A stretch of DNA of 64,000 bases from Chitinophaga rhizophila. Lineage in GTDB: Bacteria > Bacteroidota > Bacteroidia > Chitinophagales > Chitinophagaceae. Both the position numbers and the translations under genes were made by a program. Positions 52,294 through 61,167 of this stretch are shown here, piece after piece. The notes beneath the pieces were generated by a model, which was given only the letters and a program-made list of their open reading frames with translations, ran no database searches and was not told the DNA's origin. Location of the stretch: assembly GCF_019492185.1 (NCBI RefSeq), contig NZ_JAICCF010000004.1:992001-1056000 (forward strand), in the 5' to 3' direction. How positions within the stretch are numbered: position 1 is the first letter of the stretch; each line of letters begins with the position of its first letter.

Positions 52294-53205
52294 TTATTGT
52301 CCTTTAGTGGCTTTTATCAGTTCTGCGGAGTACTGGCGTACCAGGTCGCTAAAATGTTTACCTGCATCCTGTGCCTTACCAGCTTCCCGCATCAGCACTT
52401 TGTTATTTGTTCTGTAATAGTAACTGTCAGCTCCCCACCACACTATACCTGCTACTTTGTTTCCATTGACATCCACTGAAAGAATATCCCGAGCTTGTTG
52501 CCTGAATACGTTCAGTGGTACCAAAGAGAAATCAGGATACCGGTGATATATAAAAGGCAGTACCGGCTTACCGGTCTTTGCACCGAGTGTCACAGCCTGC
52601 CTGACATTATCCTTGGTATAATCGCCACTTAACACATTATTGACAGTGGCAGAATTATACAGCAGGTATATAGAGGGGAACAAAGCATCCTGTTGCCGCA
52701 GCAAGGGCAATAGCCTGTTACCGCTCGCTTTCCAGTCGCTGTTCCGCTTCCAGAACTCTCGTACAGGTATACCATAGAATCCCCAGGAGACATTAGGTCT
52801 GGTTTGTTGTGCAATAGACAGTACTGCCATCATTTTCTTCATTGCATCCTGGAATGCCGGGTCACTCTCCGGTTGCCTGCGCAGTATACCCAGCTCCTTT
52901 CCTTCCCAGTCTAGTACGCCAATACCCTGCATGAGGCTATCCGGAAATGCTTTCCTGATGGCGGCGATGAGTGTTTTGCTATTTATCACCAGTGTATTTC
53001 CACTACTGATATCTGCGCCGCCAATCAGCTTAACAGCACCCATATTATTGGCCTGGCGCTCACTGCTCATATCGCTGCCGGCATTATCCATACACAGGTA
53101 AACGCGTGGCTGACTACTTTTAAGCTGTACTTTCTGCTGTGCCGGCAACTGTTTGCAAAGCATGCTACCTGCGATTATCAATATGGAAAAAATCAGATAT
53201 TTCAT
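52294..53205 (-). CDS. secreted hyaluronidase-like (GH56-like) protein
   Basis: Protein of 303 residues with a signal peptide (YLIFSILIIAGSML) so exported or periplasmic. Its landmarks follow the order of animal GH56 hyaluronidases: GVLDWEG at 96-102 (D99 and E101 at the places of bee-venom D111 and E113), WGFYGIP at 141-147 (WGYYGYP in bee), LFPSIYL at 175-181 (LLPSVYV), a Tyr at 220 in PFIYHRYPD, and GIVWWGADS at 253-261 (GIIIWGSSS). The disulfide cysteines of animal enzymes are absent. It overlaps the wzy stop by four bases (ATGA) and precedes wbpE by seven, so it is an integral gene of the locus. It probably cuts or trims the polysaccharide, inferred. Confidence 0.78.
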   Translation of the reverse strand: MKYLIFSILIIAGSMLCKQLPAQQKVQLKSSQPRVYLCMDNAGSDMSSERQANNMGAVKLIGGADISSGNTLVINSKTLIAAIRKAFPDSLMQGIGVLDWEGKELGILRRQPESDPAFQDAMKKMMAVLSIAQQTRPNVSWGFYGIPVREFWKRNSDWKASGNRLLPLLRQQDALFPSIYLLYNSATVNNVLSGDYTKDNVRQAVTLGAKTGKPVLPFIYHRYPDFSLVPLNVFRQQARDILSVDVNGNKVAGIVWWGADSYYYRTNNKVLMREAGKAQDAGKHFSDLVRQYSAELIKATKGQ

Positions 53206-54470
53206 TGTTCAACTATTAAATGATGCCTGACAAGAACCGGATTAACCACTACTCTTTTTCTAGGCTTATAGAGCAGATTATCTACTAGCGTAATCAGTGC
53301 CCAGAACTTGAATCCACCCCAGAGACTCCCTGTTGTCAATCCCGATAAAAGGCACATGATGCAAAGCAGTCCGACCCAACATTTAGTATCGTCTTTCAGC
53401 AGCTTCACTGAACCGACAAAAGCATGGATATATATTGCCAGCATAATGATGCCTCCCAGGAACCCCGTTGTCATACAAGCCTCTACGAGATAGTTATGCG
53501 GATACATACCTAATTTTCTTTCTTCAAAGGAAGTACCTAGCAGCGGCTCATCCAGGAAGCCATTCCACGCGTTCGTCAGCACCTGTAAACGGAGGTTATC
53601 GTTCACATTACCGGTATTACCGGTGGTGTTGATGCGTTCTATCAGCACGTCAAACACCGGGAACGCTGCGCTTAATACGATACATGTAATCACACAACCT
53701 ACAAATGCCAGTGCGGCATACCCCCAATACTTCCGCTTCAGTTTAAAAGCTGCCAGCAATAACAGTGTGATGATCAGCTGCATGAACGGTCCGCGGGAAC
53801 CTGACAATGCCACATTAATCAGTCCCGTAAGCATCATCAGGTAGATGAACAGTGCGTATAGCTTCTTTCCGGCAGACACACCATTTATCAGCAGACAAAC
53901 GCCCAGTAACACCAGCATGGTACCCAGCTGACCGTATGAGATGGGATTCAGGAACTCATTGCCCACCATTCTGGCGGCAGAGGCGCTCATAGTGGCGGTA
54001 GTCAGATTAGTATATAGTGCAATTATATTGACTACTGCTGCCAGGTAGAAAGCATACAGCATGGAAGTATAAATAGTTATCCTCCGCAATGGTACCATGT
54101 AGGCAAATATGGGAATGAACCCCAGGCAGAAGGCATATAGCCAATACTCTTCTACCGGCCTGGCAAAACGGTAGGCTGTGAAAAAGGAATCATAAAAAAG
54201 CCTGGTCAGATATGCGGCCCAGAACACCATGATCAGCGCCATAAAAAAGCTGATCTTAGGCCTGCGCTGGGGTAGTAATCTCAGTGTTACAAATACGCAA
54301 AGCAGCAGAAAGAAACTCCTGTATGGCACAGTTATTAAGCGGGATTCCACACCTAACCATCCTGGCAAAAAAGATATCAGCTCATATCCCAGTAACCCCA
54401 ATAATATTGGCCATACTTGTAAGAAATTAGGCTTTTCTCTTCTTACCGGCGCATGCACTAGTTCTGTCAT
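53202..54470 (-). CDS. wzy: O-antigen polymerase/ligase family protein (Wzy)
   Basis: Polytopic inner-membrane protein of 422 residues from the ATG at 54470 (preceded by CAGGAT). About eleven hydrophobic segments are visible. The large periplasmic loop region has the Wzy_C signature: VALSGSRGPFMQL, then EPLLGTSFEE and YPHNYLVEACMTTGFLGG. As the only such protein here it should polymerise repeat units on the periplasmic face. Its stop overlaps the GH56-like gene. Confidence 0.88.
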   Translation of the reverse strand: MTELVHAPVRREKPNFLQVWPILLGLLGYELISFLPGWLGVESRLITVPYRSFFLLLCVFVTLRLLPQRRPKISFFMALIMVFWAAYLTRLFYDSFFTAYRFARPVEEYWLYAFCLGFIPIFAYMVPLRRITIYTSMLYAFYLAAVVNIIALYTNLTTATMSASAARMVGNEFLNPISYGQLGTMLVLLGVCLLINGVSAGKKLYALFIYLMMLTGLINVALSGSRGPFMQLIITLLLLAAFKLKRKYWGYAALAFVGCVITCIVLSAAFPVFDVLIERINTTGNTGNVNDNLRLQVLTNAWNGFLDEPLLGTSFEERKLGMYPHNYLVEACMTTGFLGGIIMLAIYIHAFVGSVKLLKDDTKCWVGLLCIMCLLSGLTTGSLWGGFKFWALITLVDNLLYKPRKRVVVNPVLVRHHLIVEQ

Positions 54471-54526
54471 ATCCTGAATATTATACACGTGCAGAAATTG
54501 GCAACCTGCTCTCTCTCATTGATCAT

Positions 54527-55843
54527 TTACAGCCTGGCGTCTACCAGTGTTCTGTCAAGGCAGGACTTGGTATCGAATATGACGCCGTTATTACGTTTGA
54601 TCTTCTGATAGTCGAACTTTAAGAACTCATTATGTGCTACCGCTACGATGATGGCATCGTATACGATGGTATTATCCAGCTTGTTCAGGACGTCTACGCC
54701 ATATTCATGTTTCACTTCATGTGTATCAGCCCATGGATCATAGATGTCTACATCCAGTCCGAACTGACGTAGCTCCGTATAAATGTCTACTACCCGTGTA
54801 TTGCGTACATCCGGACAGTTTTCTTTGAAAGTGATTCCCATGATCAGGGCGCGGGAACCTTTAATCTTGTGGTCCTTTTCAATCATCAGCTTAACCACTT
54901 TATTTGCTACGAAATGGCCTACGTGATCATTGACTCTACGGCCTGACAATATCACCTGGGGATGATAGCCCAGTGCCTGTGCTTTATGAGCCAGGTAGTA
55001 GGGGTCCACCCCTATACAGTGACCGCCTACCAGTCCGGGTTTATACTTCAGGAAGTTCCACTTGGTACCGGCGGCTTCTATCACATCGTTGGTGTCTATA
55101 CCGATACGGTCGAAGATGAGGGCCAGTTCATTGACAAATGAGATGTTCACATCGCGCTGTGCATTTTCGATAGCTTTCGAGGCTTCGGCAACTTTAATGG
55201 ACGCCGCTTTATGGGTGCCGGCATCAATAATAGATCTATACAGATCATCCACCCTACTGGCTATATCTGGTGTTGAGCCGCTGGTCACCTTCTTGATACG
55301 GGTAAGCGTATTGATCTTGTCTCCCGGATTGATACGTTCAGGAGAGTATCCGGCAAAAAAGTCTTTATTGAACACAAGCCCGGACACCCGTTCCAGTACC
55401 GGTACGCAATCTTCTTCCGTACACCCCGGATATACAGTTGATTCATAAATCACGAGATCCCCTGACTTCAGGATGCGTCCCAGCATTTCTGAGGCCTTCA
55501 GCAATGGTCTGAGGTCGGGAGCTTTAAACTCATCTATCGGCGTAGGCACTGTTACAATGAAGGTATTGTATTCTCTCAGGTCTTCTACAGATGACGAGAA
55601 TGCCAGTCCGCAGCCTTTGTCTTCCGCCCTGGCGGCAATCACTTTTTTGAGATCTTCTATGTTAGCTTCCTTTGTACGATCTTGTCCTGCGGCCAGTTCT
55701 TTTACTCTTGCCTCATTGATATCGAATCCGATAGTACAATACTTTTTTGCAAATTCAATAGCCAGGGGCAATCCTACGTATCCGAGGCCAATAATGGCAA
55801 TTCTGGCGTTGGCTACTTTGTTTAACTTACCGTTGTTACCCAT
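54527..55843 (-). CDS. UDP-N-acetylhexosamine 6-dehydrogenase (TviB/WbpO-like), copy 2
   Basis: Same enzyme type as 26924-28204; 438 residues. IIGLGYVGLPLA, YESTVYPGCTEEDC, the catalytic Cys in GGHCIGVDPYY and ITFKENCPDVRNTRV are all present. Inside the capsule operon it is the likely source of UDP-GlcNAcA for WbpB, although this subfamily can also act on UDP-GalNAc. The two copies share long identical protein stretches but their DNA differs at many third codon positions, so the duplication is not recent. Confidence 0.94.
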   Translation of the reverse strand: MGNNGKLNKVANARIAIIGLGYVGLPLAIEFAKKYCTIGFDINEARVKELAAGQDRTKEANIEDLKKVIAARAEDKGCGLAFSSSVEDLREYNTFIVTVPTPIDEFKAPDLRPLLKASEMLGRILKSGDLVIYESTVYPGCTEEDCVPVLERVSGLVFNKDFFAGYSPERINPGDKINTLTRIKKVTSGSTPDIASRVDDLYRSIIDAGTHKAASIKVAEASKAIENAQRDVNISFVNELALIFDRIGIDTNDVIEAAGTKWNFLKYKPGLVGGHCIGVDPYYLAHKAQALGYHPQVILSGRRVNDHVGHFVANKVVKLMIEKDHKIKGSRALIMGITFKENCPDVRNTRVVDIYTELRQFGLDVDIYDPWADTHEVKHEYGVDVLNKLDNTIVYDAIIVAVAHNEFLKFDYQKIKRNNGVIFDTKSCLDRTLVDARL

Positions 55844-55891
55844 CTTTGGTGATGTTTTCGAAATGCAATAATTAGTGTAAAGTGTGCCTTG

Positions 55892-58288
55892 TTATTTGGT
55901 CACCGGCTTCCGGGATTTCTTAAACAGACCTTTCTTTGGCGGTTGATCGTTCCCGTATCCATAGCCATAACCATATCCGTAACCATAACCGTAGCCATAC
56001 CCTGCCCCGGTTTTTACATCGTTGACAATCAGGTTGATCTTCGGCATTTTTCTATGTTGGTAAAGGTCTTTGGTAATATTCAGCTGTTGCTTATAGGTAT
56101 ATCCCTGTCTGACGAGGTACAGCGTCGCATCCGCGAAGCGGCCCAGAAGCTGCGCATCTGTTACCAGTCCGATAGGTGCTGTATCGACAATGATATAGTC
56201 AAACAGCGTACGGAGGTGTGCAAATAGCCTGTTCGTCTTATCAAGCAATAGCAGCTCTGCCGGGTTAGGCGGTATAGGGCCGGAAGGTATCAGCCATAGT
56301 TTATCACTGATACCTGAAGGTTTGATGATCTCTTCCAGGGTGCTTTTACCTATTACATAGGTGCTGAATCCAACGGAGTTATTAAATTCCAGCATCTCGG
56401 AAATCTTTGGTTTCCGCAGGTCCATTTCCATCAGAAGTACCTTTTTACCGGAAAGGGACAGGACTGCTGCCAGGTTGGTAGCCACGAAAGACTTGCCCTC
56501 GCCGCTCATGCTGGAGGTAAGCATGACCACCTTATCGCCTTCCCCTGAAAGTATAAACTGCAGATTGGTACGGATAGCCCTGAATTGTTCGGCTATCGGT
56601 GTGCGCGATTCACGGCCTACCACAATCAGTTCCTTCTCTTTGTTATGCCCAATCTCTGCCAGTATAGGCACAGGAGTGTTATTCAGAATATCCTGTTTGT
56701 TGCTGATACGTCGTCCTAACAGGCCCTGCAGGTATATCCAGATGGAGGGGATAACTACTCCGGCAATAAACCCTATTATATAAATGAGGGTACCTTTCGG
56801 TTTAAAGGGGAAAGGATCGCTTTTACCGGAGTCTACCACTCTGGCGATAGCAATATTGGATGACTTGGAGATCGCCGATTCTTCCCGCTTTTTAAGCAGA
56901 AATAGATATAGTTCCTGTTTTACTGCCTGCTGACGGGAATAATCCAGGAATATTCGCTCCTTTCCAGGTACTTCCCGTATTTTTTGGGTGATGCTCCCGG
57001 TATTACGTTGCAGCTCATTAATGCTGACCTGTATACCCTGCTTTAAGGATGCCAGGTTGTTACGCAGGTCGGCACGCAGGCCGGACAACTGCAGATCCAT
57101 ATTTTTGACTACCGGGTTCGACTCTGTATTAGACATCAGCAGTCTTTCCCTTTCCAGGAGCAGGGCATTGTATTTCTCTACAATACCCAGGAAAGTAGGA
57201 TCTTGTACGATAAGCGAAGACGGCACTACCCTTCTGGCGTTCTGTTCATCGCGCATATATTGTTCCAGCGACTCTACCACATTCAGCCGCACCTGCTGTT
57301 CGGTCAGCTGTTTCATATTGTCACTGGTATTGGAAACCAATAGTTTAGATTGTTCGCTCAGATCAGCCAGTTGATTGGACTGCTTGAACTGTTCGATATC
57401 TTTCTCTACACTGGTCAGTTCTGTGGTAACAATACCCAGCCTGTTGTCAATGAAAGAAATTGTACTGTCAACGATCCTGTTTTTATCTTCTACACTGGCA
57501 TTCAGGTAGTTTTCCAGCAGTTTATTCAATATCATCTCCCCTTTCTCGGGAATGGTATTGGTAAGGCTCAGATTAATAGTACTGGCCTGTTTGTTAGGGA
57601 TGCTGACATCCAGCAGCTTCTGGTAGCGACCCACTGCATAGTCAATCGAGGTAACTGTGATCTGGTATTCCTGACTGGTAACAGGATACAGTTCATTCCG
57701 TTCAATCTTCACAATACCTTCAGGCAGATGAAAAGTGTCATTCCAGGCAGCATCCCGTTGAATGCCCCTGGTGCTGAGAGACAGTTTGTTGTCAGCAAGG
57801 ATATCGATCACATAATTAGCCTGATTGAGTGTATCTTTTATATAAAGCCATTTTAAGCGAAGCGGCAGTCTAACGAACTGCTCTGTTTTTTTGACGCGGC
57901 CTTCCACGAAGTAGCTGACGTTCAGGTCGAGATCGCGCACTACCTTTTCCATCAGTGAGCGTGATTTCAGTATCTCCACTTCATTATCGACGTTACTTTT
58001 ATTGCTGAATATTTCCAGCTGCTGTAGTATCTCTGCTCCCGGCAGACTGGAGTTCTTCTTATCGTCCTGAACGATCACTTTAGCGCTGATTTTATAACTG
58101 GGTGTTGAATAACGCATGTATAGCCAGGCACAGGCAAGTCCGCCACCGATAAAGATGACGAAGAGGTACCAGTACCGGATCATCTTATCAACCACTTTTC
58201 TCAGGTCCAGGCCTTCTTCATTTTCATATTCGGTGGAAAAGGTCTGGTTATTTCTGGAGGCTCCGTTTGTATGCATATTCTCAATCAT
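55892..58288 (-). CDS. wzc: Wzc-type polysaccharide co-polymerase / tyrosine autokinase
   Basis: Inner-membrane protein of 798 residues (ATG at 58288). The N-terminal Wzz-like part has a first membrane helix (WYLFVIFIGGGLACAWLYM), a long periplasmic coiled coil and a second helix near residue 510 (LIYIIGFIAGVVIPSIWIYL). The cytoplasmic kinase has Walker A SSMSGEGKSF, Walker A' LLMEMDLRKPK and Walker B DYIIVDTAPIG. It ends in a regular (YG)8 tyrosine tail before a basic end. It should control chain length and, with Wza, export; CpsB at 26143 is the likely opposing phosphatase. It follows the wza gene by 20 bases. Confidence 0.95.
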   Translation of the reverse strand: MIENMHTNGASRNNQTFSTEYENEEGLDLRKVVDKMIRYWYLFVIFIGGGLACAWLYMRYSTPSYKISAKVIVQDDKKNSSLPGAEILQQLEIFSNKSNVDNEVEILKSRSLMEKVVRDLDLNVSYFVEGRVKKTEQFVRLPLRLKWLYIKDTLNQANYVIDILADNKLSLSTRGIQRDAAWNDTFHLPEGIVKIERNELYPVTSQEYQITVTSIDYAVGRYQKLLDVSIPNKQASTINLSLTNTIPEKGEMILNKLLENYLNASVEDKNRIVDSTISFIDNRLGIVTTELTSVEKDIEQFKQSNQLADLSEQSKLLVSNTSDNMKQLTEQQVRLNVVESLEQYMRDEQNARRVVPSSLIVQDPTFLGIVEKYNALLLERERLLMSNTESNPVVKNMDLQLSGLRADLRNNLASLKQGIQVSINELQRNTGSITQKIREVPGKERIFLDYSRQQAVKQELYLFLLKKREESAISKSSNIAIARVVDSGKSDPFPFKPKGTLIYIIGFIAGVVIPSIWIYLQGLLGRRISNKQDILNNTPVPILAEIGHNKEKELIVVGRESRTPIAEQFRAIRTNLQFILSGEGDKVVMLTSSMSGEGKSFVATNLAAVLSLSGKKVLLMEMDLRKPKISEMLEFNNSVGFSTYVIGKSTLEEIIKPSGISDKLWLIPSGPIPPNPAELLLLDKTNRLFAHLRTLFDYIIVDTAPIGLVTDAQLLGRFADATLYLVRQGYTYKQQLNITKDLYQHRKMPKINLIVNDVKTGAGYGYGYGYGYGYGYGYGNDQPPKKGLFKKSRKPVTK
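55952..55999 (-). repeat. (Tyr-Gly)8 coding repeat in Wzc tail
   Basis: Eight tandem Tyr-Gly codon pairs (48 bases) with varied third bases (TAT/TAC, GGC/GGT/GGA/GGG), encoding the tyrosine cluster of the kinase. The codon variation argues for selection on the protein rather than simple DNA slippage. Confidence 0.9.
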
Positions 58289-58308
58289 AAAAAACAGCAA
58301 TAAAAGTT

Positions 58309-59154
58309 TTAGAAGTTTATCCTCGATATAGCCACCACCAGCAGGGTAAGTGCCGATGTAATCAGTGCGATACGCTTTACTGAGTTTGCATCAGTAGCAG
58401 CAACCTTGTTCTCATTTGGTTCTACGTATATTACATCTCCCTGGCGCAGATAGAAATATGGGGATGTGAACGTCCTGCTATCGTTAAGATTAAACCGTAC
58501 AAATTCTTTCTGAGGTCCTGCATCCCTGATCAGCATCACATTCTCGCGTTTACCATAAATAGTCAGATCTCCGGCCATACCCAGGGCATCCAGCAATGTT
58601 ACCTTCTCATTGGGCATGATGTAGGTAGATGGCCTGGTTACTTCTCCCAGTACAGTGATCTTAAAGTTGGCGAACCTGACATTTACTACCGGATCTTTAT
58701 AATATTCAGCAGCTTTGGTGCGGATATCATCTCTTACCTGGTCTGTGGTCTTTCCTTTTACCATGACTTTGCCTATCAGGGGCAGTACCACATAGCCATC
58801 TTTGTCTACCAGGAAGCCACTGACATTCGATCCGGGGGTATTAGTGACTGGTTGCGTTGCGCCACTTCCGGTTACGGGCCATGCAGCGGTACCAGGTTGA
58901 TTAAGCATCGCTGTGGAAGCAGGATCAAGTGTTTGTATAGTCACCTGCAGGATGTCGTCTGCCTGGATCTCAGGTGTGGAATAGACAGCCTGGGTAATAC
59001 TTTTTTTAAGTACAGAGTCCGGGATATCCCGGAAGTAGGTAATGTTCTTCGGAGTACTGCATGCCAGGAAGGATAAAGAGATGATGGCTGTTACTATCCA
59101 GCGTAACGAGCAAAAGGGTTGACTGAAAATGTTGTCGAAATGTCTGATTCTCAT
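58309..59154 (-). CDS. wza: Wza-type polysaccharide export lipoprotein
   Basis: Outer-membrane export protein of 281 residues. Its lipoprotein signal ends in SFLAC (acceptor Cys32). The export domain begins near residue 60 (IQADDILQVTIQTLDP), with SGFLVDKDGYVVLPLIGKV, a SLBB-like domain (ITVLGEVTRPSTYIMPNEKVTLLDALGMAG), and YLRQGDVIYVEPN. A C-terminal hydrophobic helix (IALITSALTLLVVAI) is typical of Bacteroidota members. It pairs with Wzc directly downstream. Confidence 0.94.
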   Translation of the reverse strand: MRIRHFDNIFSQPFCSLRWIVTAIISLSFLACSTPKNITYFRDIPDSVLKKSITQAVYSTPEIQADDILQVTIQTLDPASTAMLNQPGTAAWPVTGSGATQPVTNTPGSNVSGFLVDKDGYVVLPLIGKVMVKGKTTDQVRDDIRTKAAEYYKDPVVNVRFANFKITVLGEVTRPSTYIMPNEKVTLLDALGMAGDLTIYGKRENVMLIRDAGPQKEFVRFNLNDSRTFTSPYFYLRQGDVIYVEPNENKVAATDANSVKRIALITSALTLLVVAISRINF

Positions 59155-59235
59155 TAGAAAAATAACTGTTTAAATGCCATTCCGCCACGCTCATAGATGA
59201 TCCTATGCCGCAGACGCCTTTGTATATAGATGATG

Positions 59236-61167
59236 TTACAACTTGATTTTATCTTTGTCCAGCTGCTCGTATGTTGAATTTTTGCTGATAAACTCAGGAA
59301 CCAGTTGCTTCATAAGTGCAACAGTCGGAGTAATGTAATGCTTCTGGGCAGAAGCAATCAGTTTTTCAATATGATCATTCACCTCTACAAAGTCATATTC
59401 CCGTACTCTTGCTATCATGATTTTTTCATGGTAGGTACTTAGCGTATTTTCTGCGGTGTTCAGCAGTTCTTCATACAGTTTCTCGCCGGGTCTGAGGCCG
59501 GTGTATACGATCTGGATATCCACGCCCGGTTCTCTTCCGCTCATCCGGATCATCTTATTAGCCAGTTCTGCAATCTTCACGGGCTGTCCCATATCAAAGA
59601 CAAATATCTCTCCTCCCTGCCCCATGGCCCCTGCTTCCAGTACGAGCTGGCATGCCTCAGGTATTGTCATGAAGTAGCGGGTGATATCGGGATGAGTGAC
59701 TGTCAGCGGACCACCTTTTTCGAGTTGTTGTTTAAAACGTGGAATAACGGAACCGTTAGAGCCTAGTACGTTACCAAACCTGGTAGTGATAAACCTGGTA
59801 GGCGGATTACTGAAAACGGGACCAGTCTTTTTAAATTGCCGGTTAACGTGTGTACTGAAGGATTGTGTAAAGATCTCCGCGATTCTTTTAGAGGCCCCCA
59901 TTACATTAGTAGGGTTGACGGCTTTATCAGTAGAGATCATCACAAATTTCTCTACGCCAAATTCCACTGATAGTTCTGCCAGCATTTTTGTACCCAACAC
60001 GTTGTTGAGTACCGCGACGGAAGGATTCTTTTCCATCATGGGCACATGTTTATAGGCAGCGGCGTGGTATACTACAGAAGGCTCGTATACCTCGAACAGT
60101 TGCTGCATGCGGGTTCTATCGCAGATATTGGCAATATAGGGTACAATGGTAATACCGGGTTTCAGTTCAGCCATTTCAAGTTCCAGTTCATGTAATGGCG
60201 ATTCTGCTTTATCGCATAACAGCAGTAAGGAAGGTTCCAGTTTTGCAAGCTGCCTGACAAGCTCACTACCTATTGAGCCGGCAGCGCCGGTTACCAGGAT
60301 GGCTTTACCTTTTGTTTCCCTGCTTACTTCTTTGTTATTGATACTGATAACGGATCTGTCGAGCAGGTCTTCAATCCTGATATCCTGTAATTTGGCGGGG
60401 CTCCAGCCGGCATTGATCCATTTATTGACGGGCTGTACTTTCTGTACTTTGATATTCAGTGCGAGGCAGTGATCGACGAGGTCATTAAGTATCTGTGTAT
60501 CGGGGGTTTCAGCAGCAACGATGAGCAGCTTTATCTTTTCCTGTTTAACTATACGTTCCAGGGAAGCGCGGGATGTACTGAATATGGGTAATCCATCTAA
60601 CCTTTTACCGGTTCTTGTGAGCTTATCATCCAGGAAACCGGCGATACGTATACTACCCGTCTGGTCTTCATTGATAGCCTTACGTACTACGAGGCCGGAG
60701 TGGCCTGCGTTATAGATGACGGCTTTCGTTTTATTGATAACGCCGTACCTGCTGTAGTAGCGGAAGGCCCACTTTACAAAGAGCCGATAAGAGAGCAGGA
60801 AGAAGGTGTTAATGAAGAAGTTGATGGCGATGACAGACAACGGGAACATATTCTCTTTGGTATATGTTACAGCTGCTACATTGATATAATAATAGATGAT
60901 GGCGCTTAGCAGGCTGACGCAGGATATACGGCCAATGTCAGCCATACTGGTATATCTTACGATACCGTTATAAGTGCGAAAGAGAAGTGACAGTAATAAG
61001 TTGACGCTCACTACAACCAAAACAATATCCTGCATTGGGTATCGACCAAAGTCTTCGAGGTTAAAATTAAGCCTGAGTAGAAAGGACAAGCTCATCGCAA
61101 CGATCGAACACCCGAGGTCTAATAACAAAATCAGCCAGGACGGGGTAATCCATGATCTCTTAGTCAT
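59236..61167 (-). CDS. WbpM/CapD-like membrane UDP-GlcNAc 4,6-dehydratase
   Basis: Protein of 643 residues. Four N-terminal membrane helices (first ~150 residues) lead to a CoA-binding-like domain, then a catalytic SDR domain starting at about 290 with TGAAGSIGSELVRQ. The active site near 420 reads STDKAVNPTNVMGASKRIAE, the Ser-Met-Lys triad typical of WbpM. RPGEKLYEELL is the usual C-terminal block. It makes the UDP-4-keto-6-deoxy-GlcNAc used for QuiNAc-type sugars, which would feed the WbpV-like reductase at 38730. It is the first gene of the leftward polysaccharide block. Confidence 0.94.
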   Translation of the reverse strand: MTKRSWITPSWLILLLDLGCSIVAMSLSFLLRLNFNLEDFGRYPMQDIVLVVVSVNLLLSLLFRTYNGIVRYTSMADIGRISCVSLLSAIIYYYINVAAVTYTKENMFPLSVIAINFFINTFFLLSYRLFVKWAFRYYSRYGVINKTKAVIYNAGHSGLVVRKAINEDQTGSIRIAGFLDDKLTRTGKRLDGLPIFSTSRASLERIVKQEKIKLLIVAAETPDTQILNDLVDHCLALNIKVQKVQPVNKWINAGWSPAKLQDIRIEDLLDRSVISINNKEVSRETKGKAILVTGAAGSIGSELVRQLAKLEPSLLLLCDKAESPLHELELEMAELKPGITIVPYIANICDRTRMQQLFEVYEPSVVYHAAAYKHVPMMEKNPSVAVLNNVLGTKMLAELSVEFGVEKFVMISTDKAVNPTNVMGASKRIAEIFTQSFSTHVNRQFKKTGPVFSNPPTRFITTRFGNVLGSNGSVIPRFKQQLEKGGPLTVTHPDITRYFMTIPEACQLVLEAGAMGQGGEIFVFDMGQPVKIAELANKMIRMSGREPGVDIQIVYTGLRPGEKLYEELLNTAENTLSTYHEKIMIARVREYDFVEVNDHIEKLIASAQKHYITPTVALMKQLVPEFISKNSTYEQLDKDKIKL

